Shown here: positions 31,479-39,968 of the stretch, piece by piece | Layout: each line of letters begins with the position of its first letter | Position numbering within the stretch: position 1 is the stretch's first letter | Origin: Streptomyces eurythermus | Lineage (GTDB): Bacteria; Actinomycetota; Actinomycetes; Streptomycetales; Streptomycetaceae | Direction of reading: 5' to 3' | Assembly: GCF_014649115.1 (NCBI RefSeq) | Contig: NZ_BMSK01000001.1 | Coordinates: forward strand, 533,416 to 597,415 | Length of the DNA stretch: 64,000 nt | Notes under the pieces: generated by a model | Told to the model about the DNA's origin: nothing | The model's input: only the letters and a program-made list of their open reading frames with translations | Databases searched by the model: none | Program-made: the position numbers and the translations under genes

Positions 31479-33274
31479 GAGACCCGGAGGGCCGGGGGTC
31501 CGGCTATGGAGCGGAGGGCCGGGGGCCCGGCTATGGGGCGGACTCGGGCTCGGGCCTGACCTCCGAGTCCACCGCCGAGCCCCAGGAGCGGCCCGGCGAG
31601 CCGAGCACGCCGGCCGCCGCGACGGCGGACGACCCGGGCGAGGGTGCTCTGGCGGGGAGAGACCCCGGGGGGAGAGGCCCGGCCTGGACGGATCCGGTCC
31701 GGAGTGGCCTGGTCCGGAGCGACCTGGCCTGGGCAGGCTCGGACGGGAGTGACCTGGTCCGGAGTGACCCGGCCTGGGCGGATCCGGTCGGTTCGGACCG
31801 CCCGGGGATGCCGAGTGGCGCGGACCCGTGGGACGCGCGGTCGGGGGAGTGGGTGCCGACGGGGCGACTGTCGGGAGGCGGGCGGTCACCGGGGGAGCGG
31901 CTGTCCGGGGGGCCGCTGTCCGCCGGTCCGCAGGGGTTCGGGTCCGCCTTCGGCCCGTCGGCCGGTCCGGCCGCGACGGGCCCTGGGAGCGGTCCCTCGC
32001 CCTCGGCGGGGCTTGGCGGGCAGTTGCGGGGCGGGGGCGTTCCGTACGGATCCGGAGACCCGGTGAAAGCGCTGCTGCACCGGCACCGGGAGCTGTGCGA
32101 GCGGGCCGTGGACCCGTTGGAGATCGCCGTGGGCCTGGAGGCGCAGGGCGTCACCGACCGGACCGCCGCCCGCTGCCGCCACCGTGACGTCTTCTCGCTC
32201 GCCGAGGAACTGCACGCGCGCGTGCCACGCGCCACCGAGCGGCCCTCCCCGGAATCCCAGCCCCTGCCGGTACCCCGCGTCCGTGCCCGCTGGCTCCTGC
32301 TCACCCTCCTGCCCGGAGCGCTCGGCGCGGGCACGGCGACCGGACTGCGCTTCACCCAGGGGACCCCCCGCCTGCTGGCGGCACTCGGCGGCCTCCTCGC
32401 CGTCGCCCTCGCCACCCGCGCGGCGCTGCGCCACAGCCCGCTCGCCGGCCCGCCCGCCACGCGCGCGTGGCACACCGCCCCCGGCACCGGCACCGGCGCC
32501 GACGTCGGCGAGGGGCGTACGGTGCCCGATGCACGCGGGGCGCGTACCGTGCCGCCCGATGCACGCGCCGGGCGCATCGCTCCCGGCACTCACGCGGGGC
32601 GCACAACCCTCGGCACGCGCGTCTGGACGCTCTGGCTCCTCGGGTACGCCCTCCTCGGCGACGGCCTCCTGCACGCCGTCCTGACGGGCGGCCCCGACGC
32701 CCCGCCCACCGGCTCCCCGGAAGGCCCCTGGCCCACGGCCACCGCGCCCGCCCTGGCCCTTCTGCTGGCCTGCGCCCCCGCGGCCTGGTGTGCCCACCTC
32801 CTGGCCGTCGGCGCCCATCGCGGGCTCACCGGCAGCCGGACCCTGAGGCAGTTCACGGCCGCCGTGACACCCCCGCTGCTCGGCGCGTACGCCCTCTTCC
32901 TGGCCGCCCTCGCCGCACTGCTCACGCTGTGCGGCACCGCCCTGCACCAGCCCGCGGCCTACCCGCAGGCCCTCACCCTGGGCGCCCTGCTGCTGTCCGC
33001 CCGCCTGCTCACCACGCACCGCCACCCGCGCGTGCCCGCCCGCGCGCTGGGGGCCGCCGTGCTCGCGGAGGCGCTGGCGCTGGCGTTGCCGACGGCCGGC
33101 CGACTGCCCGACTGCGCCTTCCTGGCGGTCCCGGTACAGACCCTCGTAGACGTCGGGGGCGAGGCCGCCGTACCGGTCCTCGCCTGCGGCACCGCGGCGC
33201 TGGCCCTGCTGTGGCACGCCGGCCGCACCCTCACCCGGGCCTCGGCCCACGCTCCCACGGGAGCACCCGAGTAA
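31475..33274 (+). CDS. Large hypothetical membrane protein with repeat-rich N-terminus
   Basis: This 599-aa protein starts at ATG 31475, overlapping the glycosyltransferase stop. Residues 1-200 are low-complexity with degenerate repeats of the type DLVRSDPAWADPVGSD. A short soluble segment follows (about 208-255, HRHRELCERAVDPLEIAVGLEA). Then come about eight hydrophobic helices from residue 274, interrupted by a Gly/Thr/Arg-rich loop at about 330-385. No family is recognised. By position it may be the membrane partner of the PelF-like enzyme, as PelG is in Pel systems, but similarity to PelG is not visible. Confidence 0.75.
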   Translation: MRDPEGRGSGYGAEGRGPGYGADSGSGLTSESTAEPQERPGEPSTPAAATADDPGEGALAGRDPGGRGPAWTDPVRSGLVRSDLAWAGSDGSDLVRSDPAWADPVGSDRPGMPSGADPWDARSGEWVPTGRLSGGGRSPGERLSGGPLSAGPQGFGSAFGPSAGPAATGPGSGPSPSAGLGGQLRGGGVPYGSGDPVKALLHRHRELCERAVDPLEIAVGLEAQGVTDRTAARCRHRDVFSLAEELHARVPRATERPSPESQPLPVPRVRARWLLLTLLPGALGAGTATGLRFTQGTPRLLAALGGLLAVALATRAALRHSPLAGPPATRAWHTAPGTGTGADVGEGRTVPDARGARTVPPDARAGRIAPGTHAGRTTLGTRVWTLWLLGYALLGDGLLHAVLTGGPDAPPTGSPEGPWPTATAPALALLLACAPAAWCAHLLAVGAHRGLTGSRTLRQFTAAVTPPLLGAYALFLAALAALLTLCGTALHQPAAYPQALTLGALLLSARLLTTHRHPRVPARALGAAVLAEALALALPTAGRLPDCAFLAVPVQTLVDVGGEAAVPVLACGTAALALLWHAGRTLTRASAHAPTGAPE

Positions 33275-33344
33275 ATCTCCCGCCCGCCGGCCCGACCCAC
33301 TCGCCGCAGGCATGTCGCACCATCCCTCTGAAGGAGAACACCAG

Positions 33345-33467
33345 ATGACCACCTCCCGACCCGGAGCGTCCGGAGCCACCGGAACCGCCGGAGCGTCCGG
33401 AGCAGCCGCACGAGCCGTCGACACGGCCGGTACCACCGGCGCGCACACCCCGGGAGCCGCCCGATGA
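33345..33467 (+). CDS. 40-aa Ala/Gly/Thr-rich ORF translationally coupled to the epimerase
   Basis: ATG 33345 follows AAGGAG with 8-nt spacing, the best ribosome site in this operon. The 40 residues (MTTSRPGASGATGTAGASGA...) are low in complexity. The stop overlaps the next ATG as ATGA. It may be a genuine small protein or a translational on-ramp for the epimerase gene. It was found by reading the gap. Confidence 0.45.
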   Translation: MTTSRPGASGATGTAGASGAAARAVDTAGTTGAHTPGAAR

Positions 33468-34423
33468 GGGTCCTGTTGATCGGAGCCAACGGTTTCATCG
33501 GCCGCTTCGTCGCCGACCGCCTGCTCGCCGACCCGGCCGTCCAGCTCACCGCGCTCGGGCGCGGCGACGACGCCGACGTCCGCTTCGACCTCGCCACCGG
33601 CAGCCCGGGCGCACTCACCCGCTTCCTGGACGCGGTCCACCCCGGAGTCGTCATCAACTGCGCCGGCGCGACCCGCGGCGGCGCCCGCGAACTCACCCGG
33701 CACAACACCGTGGCCGTGGCCACCGTCTGCGAGGCGCTGCGCCGCAGCGGCTGCGGCGCCCGCCTGGTGCAGATCGGCTGCGGCTCCGAGTACGGCCCCA
33801 GCCAGCCCGGCTCCTCCACGCCCGAGGACGCCGTACCGCGCCCCGGCGGCCCCTACGGCGTCAGCAAGCTCGCCGCGACCGAACTGGTCCTCGGCTCCGG
33901 CCTGGACGCGGTCGTCCTGCGCGTCTTCTCGCCGGCCGGGCCCGGTACGCCGGCCGGCTCCCCGCTCGGCCGGCTCGCCGAGGCCATGCGCCGCGCCATG
34001 CAGTCCGGCGACGGCGAGCTCAAGCTCGGCGGCCTCGGCGTGCAGCGGGACTTCGTCGACGTACGCGATGTCGCCCGGGCCGTGCACGCCGCCTCGCTCT
34101 CCGCCGCGCAAGGCGTGATCAACATCGGCTCCGGCCGTGCCGTCCGCCTCCGGGACGCCGCCGCCGTGCTCGCGCGCGTGGCCGGATACGGCGGTGCCCT
34201 CCACGAACTGGACGCCCCGCCCGGGCCGCTGCGCTCCGCCCTCGGGCACCCCCGTGCCGACGCCGACCACACGCCCCCGGTGGCCTACCCCTACCCGGAC
34301 GGCTGTGGCAGCTGGCAGCAGGCCGACGTACGCACCGCCCGCGACCGCCTCGGCTGGCGGCCCCGCATCAACCTCGAGGAGTCCCTGGCCGACATCTGGA
34401 TGGAAGCGGCCTGCCGCATCTGA
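33464..34423 (+). CDS. NAD-dependent sugar epimerase/dehydratase (extended SDR)
   Basis: This 319-aa enzyme has a Rossmann motif GANGFIG at 7-13, a catalytic Ser/Thr region (QIGCGSEYG), and YGVSK as the YxxxK proton relay. LGVQRDFVDVRDVARAVHAA and INIGSGRAVRLRDAA are classic nucleotide-sugar epimerase segments. It would act on a nucleotide-activated sugar, presumably supplying or modifying the donor for the PelF-like enzyme encoded upstream. The substrate is not readable. Confidence 0.88.
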   Translation: MRVLLIGANGFIGRFVADRLLADPAVQLTALGRGDDADVRFDLATGSPGALTRFLDAVHPGVVINCAGATRGGARELTRHNTVAVATVCEALRRSGCGARLVQIGCGSEYGPSQPGSSTPEDAVPRPGGPYGVSKLAATELVLGSGLDAVVLRVFSPAGPGTPAGSPLGRLAEAMRRAMQSGDGELKLGGLGVQRDFVDVRDVARAVHAASLSAAQGVINIGSGRAVRLRDAAAVLARVAGYGGALHELDAPPGPLRSALGHPRADADHTPPVAYPYPDGCGSWQQADVRTARDRLGWRPRINLEESLADIWMEAACRI

Positions 34424-34512
34424 GCACGGCCGGCGCCCGGCCGGACCGGCCCCCGGGGGACGGTGCCCGGCTGCTGGGACGAATCCGTCTCGCGCCTCGG
34501 AACGGGTGTCTC

Positions 34513-34538
34513 GGAATGAAGAAGGGCGTGGCAGTGTT
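34513..34538 (+). promoter_or_regulatory. SigR-type promoter of moeZ
   Basis: GGAAT at 34513-34517, exactly 18 nt, then GTT at 34536-34538 matches the SigR consensus. It would start transcription near 34545, 38 nt before the moeZ GTG. A moeB-like gene is a recalled member of the S. coelicolor SigR regulon. Confidence 0.75.
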
Positions 34539-34582
34539 ACGAGGAGAACAACTGTAGTGATTGACCGACCAACGGAGTCCCC

Positions 34583-35761
34583 GTGTCGCTGCCACCCCTG
34601 GTCGAGCCGGCTTCCGAGCTCACCGTAGACGAGGTTCGCAGGTACTCCCGCCACCTGATCATCCCCGATGTGGGCATGGACGGGCAGAAGCGGCTGAAGA
34701 ACGCCAAGGTGCTCTGCGTGGGCGCCGGCGGCCTGGGCTCGCCGGCGCTGATGTACCTGGCCGCCGCGGGCGTGGGCACCCTCGGCATCGTGGAGTTCGA
34801 CGAGGTCGACGAGTCGAACCTGCAGCGCCAGATCATCCACAGCCAGTCCGACATCGGCCGCTCCAAGGCCGAGTCGGCCCGTGACACCGTCAAGGGCATC
34901 AACCCGTACGTGAACGTGGTCCTTCACGAGGAGCGGCTCGAAGCCGACAACGTGATGGACATCTTCAGCCAGTACGACCTGATCATCGACGGCACCGACA
35001 ACTTCGCGACCCGTTACCTGGTCAACGACGCGTGTGTGCTGCTGAACAAGCCGTACGTGTGGGGCTCGATCTACCGCTTCGACGGCCAGGCGTCCGTCTT
35101 CTGGTCCGAGCACGGTCCCTGCTACCGCTGCCTGTACCCGGAGCCGCCGCCCCCCGGCATGGTCCCCTCCTGCGCCGAGGGCGGCGTGCTGGGCGTGCTG
35201 TGCGCGTCCATCGGCTCCATCCAGGTCAACGAGGCGATCAAGCTCCTCGCCGGCATCGGTGACCCGCTGGTCGGCCGCCTGATGATCTACGACGCCCTGG
35301 AGATGCAGTACCGCCAGGTCAAGGTCCGCAAGGACCCGAACTGCGCGGTCTGCGGCGAGAACCCGACCGTCACCGAGCTGATCGACTACGAGGCCTTCTG
35401 CGGCGTCGTCTCCGAGGAGGCCCAGGCGGCGGCGATCGACTCCACGATCACTCCCAAGCAGCTCAAGGAGTGGATCGACGACGGCGAGAACATCCAGATC
35501 ATCGACGTCCGCGAGCCGAACGAGTTCGAGATCGTCTCCATCCCGGGCGCCACGCTGATCCCGAAGAACGAGTTCCTCATGGGCACCGCCCTGGAGCGCC
35601 TCCCGCAGGACAAGAAGATCGTCTTGAACTGCAAGACGGGTGTCCGCAGTGCGGAAGTCCTCGCGGTCCTGAAGTCCGCGGGCTTCGCCGACGCGGTCCA
35701 CGTCGGCGGCGGCGTCATCGGCTGGGTCAACCAGATCGAACCCCACAAGCCGGTCTACTGA
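34583..35761 (+). CDS. moeZ: Adenylyltransferase/sulfurtransferase MoeZ
   Basis: This 392-aa bifunctional enzyme activates the C-terminus of ubiquitin-like sulfur carriers (MoaD, CysO and others) and sulfurates them. The N-terminal E1-like domain has GAGGLGSPALMYLAAAGVG, the Arg finger region NLQRQIIHSQSDIG, and zinc Cys pairs in CYRCLYPE and CAVCGENP. The C-terminal rhodanese domain (about 290-392) has the active-site loop LNCKTGVRS. The start is GTG 34583. It supports molybdopterin and other sulfur pathways. A SigR-type promoter precedes it and a hairpin terminator follows. Confidence 0.95.
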   Translation: MSLPPLVEPASELTVDEVRRYSRHLIIPDVGMDGQKRLKNAKVLCVGAGGLGSPALMYLAAAGVGTLGIVEFDEVDESNLQRQIIHSQSDIGRSKAESARDTVKGINPYVNVVLHEERLEADNVMDIFSQYDLIIDGTDNFATRYLVNDACVLLNKPYVWGSIYRFDGQASVFWSEHGPCYRCLYPEPPPPGMVPSCAEGGVLGVLCASIGSIQVNEAIKLLAGIGDPLVGRLMIYDALEMQYRQVKVRKDPNCAVCGENPTVTELIDYEAFCGVVSEEAQAAAIDSTITPKQLKEWIDDGENIQIIDVREPNEFEIVSIPGATLIPKNEFLMGTALERLPQDKKIVLNCKTGVRSAEVLAVLKSAGFADAVHVGGGVIGWVNQIEPHKPVY

Positions 35762-35791
35762 TCCCTGCTTCCGCTCAACAGCGACACTGAC

Positions 35792-35830
35792 GAAGCCCCC
35801 GGCTCCGAGCTACTCGGGTCCGGGGGCTTC
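35792..35830 (+). terminator. Terminator after moeZ
   Basis: GAAGCCCCCGG and CCGGGGGCTTC form a perfect 11-bp stem, with partial pairing inside the 17-nt loop, 31 nt after the moeZ stop. It also faces the convergent GIY-YIG gene. Confidence 0.8.
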
Positions 35831-35915
35831 TGCCGTTGCCGGTCGGTGCGGGCCGACCCCGGAAGCCCCGGAGACACCCCGAGTTCAGGTGCGCTCATGA
35901 CCGACACACGGGACC

Positions 35916-36629
35916 TCAACGGACCTTGACCGCGTACCCTTCGATGACGCGGGCCGCCTCCGCGAACGGCATGTTGAAGAACTCGCGATCCCTGCGGACA
36001 CGGTAGTCGGCGAGGAGGGCGTGAACGTCCGCTTCTACACGGTCGGCGTGGGCGACCATCCAAGCGCCGCGGACGCCCCAGGGGATGATCACGCCGGTCG
36101 CGGAATTGATCTCTTTGGCTCGTGTCAGGGGATCGCGGTTGGTGTAACCGATCTTGAGCATCTCGGGGGCCTCGCGAGTGGAGAGTACGTAGACGAAGCC
36201 GTGGTCGCCGGGGAGAGTCGATGTACCGGCGATGAAGTCACGCAGTCGGTCAGGGAGCTCAATCCTTTGCAAGGCCGTTATAGCCTCTGCGGCCGCTTGC
36301 CAGTTCGCGTCCCGGAGGCACTGACGGAGGTGCCGGAGCGTGCCGGATGTCTGGCGTGCTTCCTTGAACGCGGGATAGCCCAGCTGGGCGCACACGGTGA
36401 ACCAGTCCCACTGGTTCTTCTCGTACGTCCGCGTGAACAGGCCCTTGACCGTCGAAAGGTCGTCGAGCCGGCCGAGAGCCGCGTGGTGCCCTTGGGTGAG
36501 GGTGGCAAGGACCGTTCGAGCAGCCTCGACGCGCCCGCGCTGTACGTCCGGTTTGATCGGGGCCAGCCCGAATCCCCACTTCTGCTCTATCCGCTTGACC
36601 TGCCGGCCAGTCCGGCTGCGCGACTCCAT
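35916..36629 (-). CDS. GIY-YIG/T5orf172-type nuclease domain protein
   Basis: This 237-aa protein has an N-terminal helical region (about 1-140) of unknown type and a C-terminal GIY-YIG-like domain of the T5orf172/MUG113 group. Visible marks are GFVYVLSTREA, MLKIGYTNRDPLTRAKEIN (Lys-Ile-Gly-Tyr-Thr plus Arg) and the metal Glu in RVEADVHALLADYRVRRDREFF. Codon use is less GC-biased than around it. It sits alone between moeZ and the hydrolases, where the conserved actinobacterial order has no such gene, so recent acquisition is likely. A target cannot be named. Confidence 0.78.
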   Translation of the reverse strand: MESRSRTGRQVKRIEQKWGFGLAPIKPDVQRGRVEAARTVLATLTQGHHAALGRLDDLSTVKGLFTRTYEKNQWDWFTVCAQLGYPAFKEARQTSGTLRHLRQCLRDANWQAAAEAITALQRIELPDRLRDFIAGTSTLPGDHGFVYVLSTREAPEMLKIGYTNRDPLTRAKEINSATGVIIPWGVRGAWMVAHADRVEADVHALLADYRVRRDREFFNMPFAEAARVIEGYAVKVR

Positions 36630-36658
36630 GCGGGAATCCTAAGCACGGTGCGGATGTG

Positions 36659-38218
36659 TCATGAGCAGACCTTGTTGTTCTTCGGCACCGTTCCCTTCAG
36701 CAGGTAGGTGTTCACCGTCGTGTCGACGCAGTCACTGCCGCTGCCGTACGCTCCGTGGCCCTCGCCCTTCCAGGTGAGTTGGATGCCTACTCCGCGGCCC
36801 AGTTCGTCGGCCATTTTGCGGGTGCCCTCGTAGGGGGTGGCCGGGTCGCCGGTGTTGCCGATCAGCAGGACGGGGGCCGCGCCCGGGGCGGAGACCTCCG
36901 GGGTGTCGTACTGGCCCGGCACCGGCCAGTCGTGGCACCAGCCCGCCGTGTCCCAGCCGAGGTAGGCCCCGAACACCGGGGAGATCCGCTCGAACCGGGC
37001 CAGCCGGCGCTTCGTCTCGGCGGGTGTCGGCCGCTGCTTGTCGTCCAGGCATGAGATGACCCGCTGGGAGTGGGACGTGGTGCCGTACCGCCCGGAGGCG
37101 TCCCGCTCGTTGTACTCGTCGGCGAGCGCGAGCAGTGGTGAACCATCGCCCCGCCGCGCCGACTTGAGGGCGCTGGTCAGTCTGGGCCAGCTCGGCTCGC
37201 TGTACAGCGGGAGGATGATCCCGGTGGTCGCGAGGGTCTGGGTCAGTTTCCGTCCGGACGTGGCCGGCAGCGGCTCGGCGTCGAGCCGCCTCAGCAGGTC
37301 GGCTATCTCCCGCGAACCCCGTACCGGGTCCTGGCCGGTGGACTTCAGGTAGTCGTCCAGGGCCCGCTGGAAGCCACGGGCCTGGTTCTCGGCGTGGCCC
37401 ACCATGTCCGCGGCCGGGTCGACCACCGCGTCCAGCACCAGCCGGCCCACCCGCCCGGGGAACAGGTGGGCGTAGACACCGCCGAGTTCGGTGCCGTAGG
37501 ACATGCCGAAGTAGTGCAGTCTGCCGTCGCCGAGGACCTGGCGCATCAGGTCCATGTCGCGGGCCGTGTCGGTGGTGGACACATGGGCCAGCAGCGGGCC
37601 GGCGGCCTTCTGGCAGCCCTTGCCGAAGTCGGCGGCATCCCGGAAGTACGCCTGCTCCTCGGCCGGGGTGTCCGGCGTGGCGTCGACGGCCTCGGCGGCC
37701 TGTGTCGTCCGGTCGTCGCGGCAGCGCACGCCCGCGCTCGCGCCCACGCCACGCGGATCCCAGCTCACCAGGTCGTAGCGCTCGTGGAGCTCGGAGACGG
37801 CGGAGGCGAAGTACGGCATCGTCGTCACCCCCGAGCCGCCGGGGCCGCCGAAGTTGAACAGCAGCGAGCCGATGCGGTCGTCGCCGGTCGCCCGGGAGCG
37901 GATGAGGGCGACACCGATCGTCTTGCCGTCCGGGTCGGACCAGTCCAGCGGCACCCTGAGCGTCGCGCACCGCCAGGCGCCGCCCGGCGCGGGGGAGTTC
38001 CCGTTGGCCCGGCACCGCCGCCAGTCGAGCCGCTGGGAGGTGAGCGAGGCGGGAAGGGCCGTGGCGGACGGCGCGGCCGGGGAACCCGGCGCCGACGGGG
38101 CGGCGGATCCGGTCTCCTTGCCCTCGTCGCCCTTGTCGTCCCCGCCGGACGAGCCGCCGCAGCCGGCCAGCAGCAGTCCGGCCGCCACCGCGGCCGTCCA
38201 CCGTGGAAATCGCGTCAT
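36659..38218 (-). CDS. Exported lipoprotein alpha/beta hydrolase (TAP/SlpD-like)
   Basis: This 519-aa lipoprotein has lipobox LAGC at Cys20 and a disordered Gly/Ser/Asp linker to about residue 60. The hydrolase domain has FNFGGPGGSG (oxyanion region), GMSYGTELGG (catalytic Ser), and, in the C-terminal TAP-like domain, NTGDPATPYE (Asp) and GHGAYGSG (His). Relatives are secreted tripeptidyl aminopeptidases and SlpD/SlpE of Streptomyces. ATG 38218 has a G-rich ribosome site. It is paralogous to the next upstream gene, so the pair is a tandem duplication. Confidence 0.9.
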   Translation of the reverse strand: MTRFPRWTAAVAAGLLLAGCGGSSGGDDKGDEGKETGSAAPSAPGSPAAPSATALPASLTSQRLDWRRCRANGNSPAPGGAWRCATLRVPLDWSDPDGKTIGVALIRSRATGDDRIGSLLFNFGGPGGSGVTTMPYFASAVSELHERYDLVSWDPRGVGASAGVRCRDDRTTQAAEAVDATPDTPAEEQAYFRDAADFGKGCQKAAGPLLAHVSTTDTARDMDLMRQVLGDGRLHYFGMSYGTELGGVYAHLFPGRVGRLVLDAVVDPAADMVGHAENQARGFQRALDDYLKSTGQDPVRGSREIADLLRRLDAEPLPATSGRKLTQTLATTGIILPLYSEPSWPRLTSALKSARRGDGSPLLALADEYNERDASGRYGTTSHSQRVISCLDDKQRPTPAETKRRLARFERISPVFGAYLGWDTAGWCHDWPVPGQYDTPEVSAPGAAPVLLIGNTGDPATPYEGTRKMADELGRGVGIQLTWKGEGHGAYGSGSDCVDTTVNTYLLKGTVPKNNKVCS

Positions 38219-38305
38219 GCGTACCCCCCGTAACAGGCCCGCCGCGTCGTGCCGCGCCGGGCGTCCAAGCCATGGTAGGCGTCTTCGACCCGGCTCGTGA
38301 GAGCC

Positions 38306-38314
38306 TGTGGATAA
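38306..38314 (-). promoter_or_regulatory. DnaA box TTATCCACA
   Basis: A perfect DnaA box on the minus strand, within a 13-mer GTTATCCACAGGC (38315-38303) that also occurs at 60491-60503 and, with one change, at 54035-54023. It lies between the two lipoprotein hydrolase genes. Confidence 0.55.
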
Positions 38315-38352
38315 CCCTCTGAGCTGCGGTTTCTTGCCGATTCGCGAGTGTG

Positions 38353-39897
38353 TCAGGAACAGACCAGGCCCGCTTTCGGCACCTTCCCGTCCAGCAGGTA
38401 GCCGTTCACCGCGCGCTGCACGCACTTGTTCTTGCTGTCGTAGGCCCCGTGTCCCTGACCCTTGTACGTCAGCTCGACGCCGACGCCCTTGCCGAGTGCG
38501 TTCACCATCTTCTTCGCGCCCTCGTACGGGGTGGCCGGGTCGCCGGTGTTGCCGACGACGAGGATGGGCGCCGACCCCCGCGCGCTCACGTCGGGATGGT
38601 CGGCGGCGCCGGGCACCGCCCAGTCCGTACAGCTGACCATGCCCCAGGCCAGGTAGTCACCGAACAGCGCGGACGCGGCACGGAACCGCGGGAGCCGCCG
38701 CTGGACGTAGTCCACGGTGTACCGCGCCTTGTCGTCGGAGCAGTTGATGGCGGCGTTCGCCGCGGTCAGATTGCTGTACTCCCCGTTCTCGCTGCGGCCG
38801 TTCATCGAGTCCGACAGCAGCATGAGGATCCTGCCGTCGCCGTCGTAGGCCTCCTCCAGCCCCTCGGTCAGGAACTCCCAGAAGTCCTTCGAATACAGGG
38901 ACTGCGCGATGCCGCTGGTGGCGGCGGTCTGGGTCAGCTCGCGCGGGGAGATGCCGGGGATGGGCTTCTTCTCCAGGTCGGCGAGCAGTTTCGCGATGCG
39001 CTCCTTCACCTCCTGCGGGGTGTCGCCGATCGGGCATTCCGTGGTCTTGGAGGTGCAGTCCTTCGCGAAGTTGTCCAGCGCGAGCTGGAAGCCCTTCGCC
39101 TGGCCCAGCGCGCCCTGTTCGGCGTCCTGGGTGGGGTCCACGACGGCGTCGAAGACGGCGCGGCCGACGTTCTTGGGGAACAGGTGGGCGTAGACGCCGC
39201 CGAGTTCGGTGCCGTAGGAGATGCCGAAGTAGTGCAGCTTCCGGTCGCCGAGGACCTGGCGCATCAGGTCCATGTCGCGGGCCGCGTCGGTGGTGCGTAC
39301 ATGCGGCAGGATCTTGCCGGAGTTCTTCTCGCAGGCCGCGTTGAACTGCCGGGTGCGCCGCAGCAGCTCGGTGCGTTCGGCGCCGTCGTCCGGGGTGGCG
39401 TCCTGCTGGAAGAACTCGTCCAGCCGGGCGTCGCTCTCGCACTTCACCGGCGCGCTGCGGCCGACCCCGCGCGGGTCGAAGCTGACCAGGTCGTAGCGGG
39501 TGTTCAGGGTCGCGTAGTCCGGGCCGAACGCGGGCAGCGTGGTGACGCCGCTGCCGCCGGGGCCGCCGAAGTTGAACACCAGGGAGCCGATCCGGCGGTC
39601 CTCGGGGGCGTCGGCCCGGGCGCGGATCAGGGCGATGCCGATCGTCTTGCCCTTGGGCTCGGCCCAGTCCAGCGGCGCCTTCATGGTGGCGCACTCCCAC
39701 TCGGTGCCGTTCGCCAGTGGCGAGGGGGCGCTGCCGCCGCCCTCCGCCTCGGACGGGGCCGGGCAGTCCTGCCAGTCCAGCCGCTGGTGGGTGAGGTCCC
39801 CGTCCTCGGAGTCGCCGCCGCAGCCGGTGAGCGCGGCGAAGAGCAGCACAGCGGAGGTGGTCAGCGCGGTGGCGCGCAGCCGGGAGGGGTTCGCCAT
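38353..39897 (-). CDS. Exported lipoprotein alpha/beta hydrolase (TAP/SlpD-like), paralogue
   Basis: This 514-aa paralogue of the downstream gene has lipobox LTGC at Cys26 and the same motif set: FNFGGPGGSG, GISYGTELGG (Ser), NTGDPATPYE (Asp), GHGAYDSK (His). Pairs of Cys in the lid region (DCTSKTTECP) suggest a disulfide. Peptidase activity on extracellular peptides is likely from family knowledge. ATG 39897 was chosen because it leaves a normal n-region; the in-frame ATG at 39906 and GTG at 39921 are possible since GGGGAG sits too close to 39897. Confidence 0.88.
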   Translation of the reverse strand: MANPSRLRATALTTSAVLLFAALTGCGGDSEDGDLTHQRLDWQDCPAPSEAEGGGSAPSPLANGTEWECATMKAPLDWAEPKGKTIGIALIRARADAPEDRRIGSLVFNFGGPGGSGVTTLPAFGPDYATLNTRYDLVSFDPRGVGRSAPVKCESDARLDEFFQQDATPDDGAERTELLRRTRQFNAACEKNSGKILPHVRTTDAARDMDLMRQVLGDRKLHYFGISYGTELGGVYAHLFPKNVGRAVFDAVVDPTQDAEQGALGQAKGFQLALDNFAKDCTSKTTECPIGDTPQEVKERIAKLLADLEKKPIPGISPRELTQTAATSGIAQSLYSKDFWEFLTEGLEEAYDGDGRILMLLSDSMNGRSENGEYSNLTAANAAINCSDDKARYTVDYVQRRLPRFRAASALFGDYLAWGMVSCTDWAVPGAADHPDVSARGSAPILVVGNTGDPATPYEGAKKMVNALGKGVGVELTYKGQGHGAYDSKNKCVQRAVNGYLLDGKVPKAGLVCS

Positions 39898-39968
39898 GCT
39901 CCCCATCGTGAGCGTGCGCACGCCGGCTCGCGCGGGGCGCGGGCCGTCCGGGCTACATCACCGCGCGC

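Noticed and set aside
31886..35746. A 1286-codon minus-strand frame
   Set aside because: It lies opposite the membrane protein, epimerase and moeZ genes, all with strong motifs; composition is that of a high-GC shadow.
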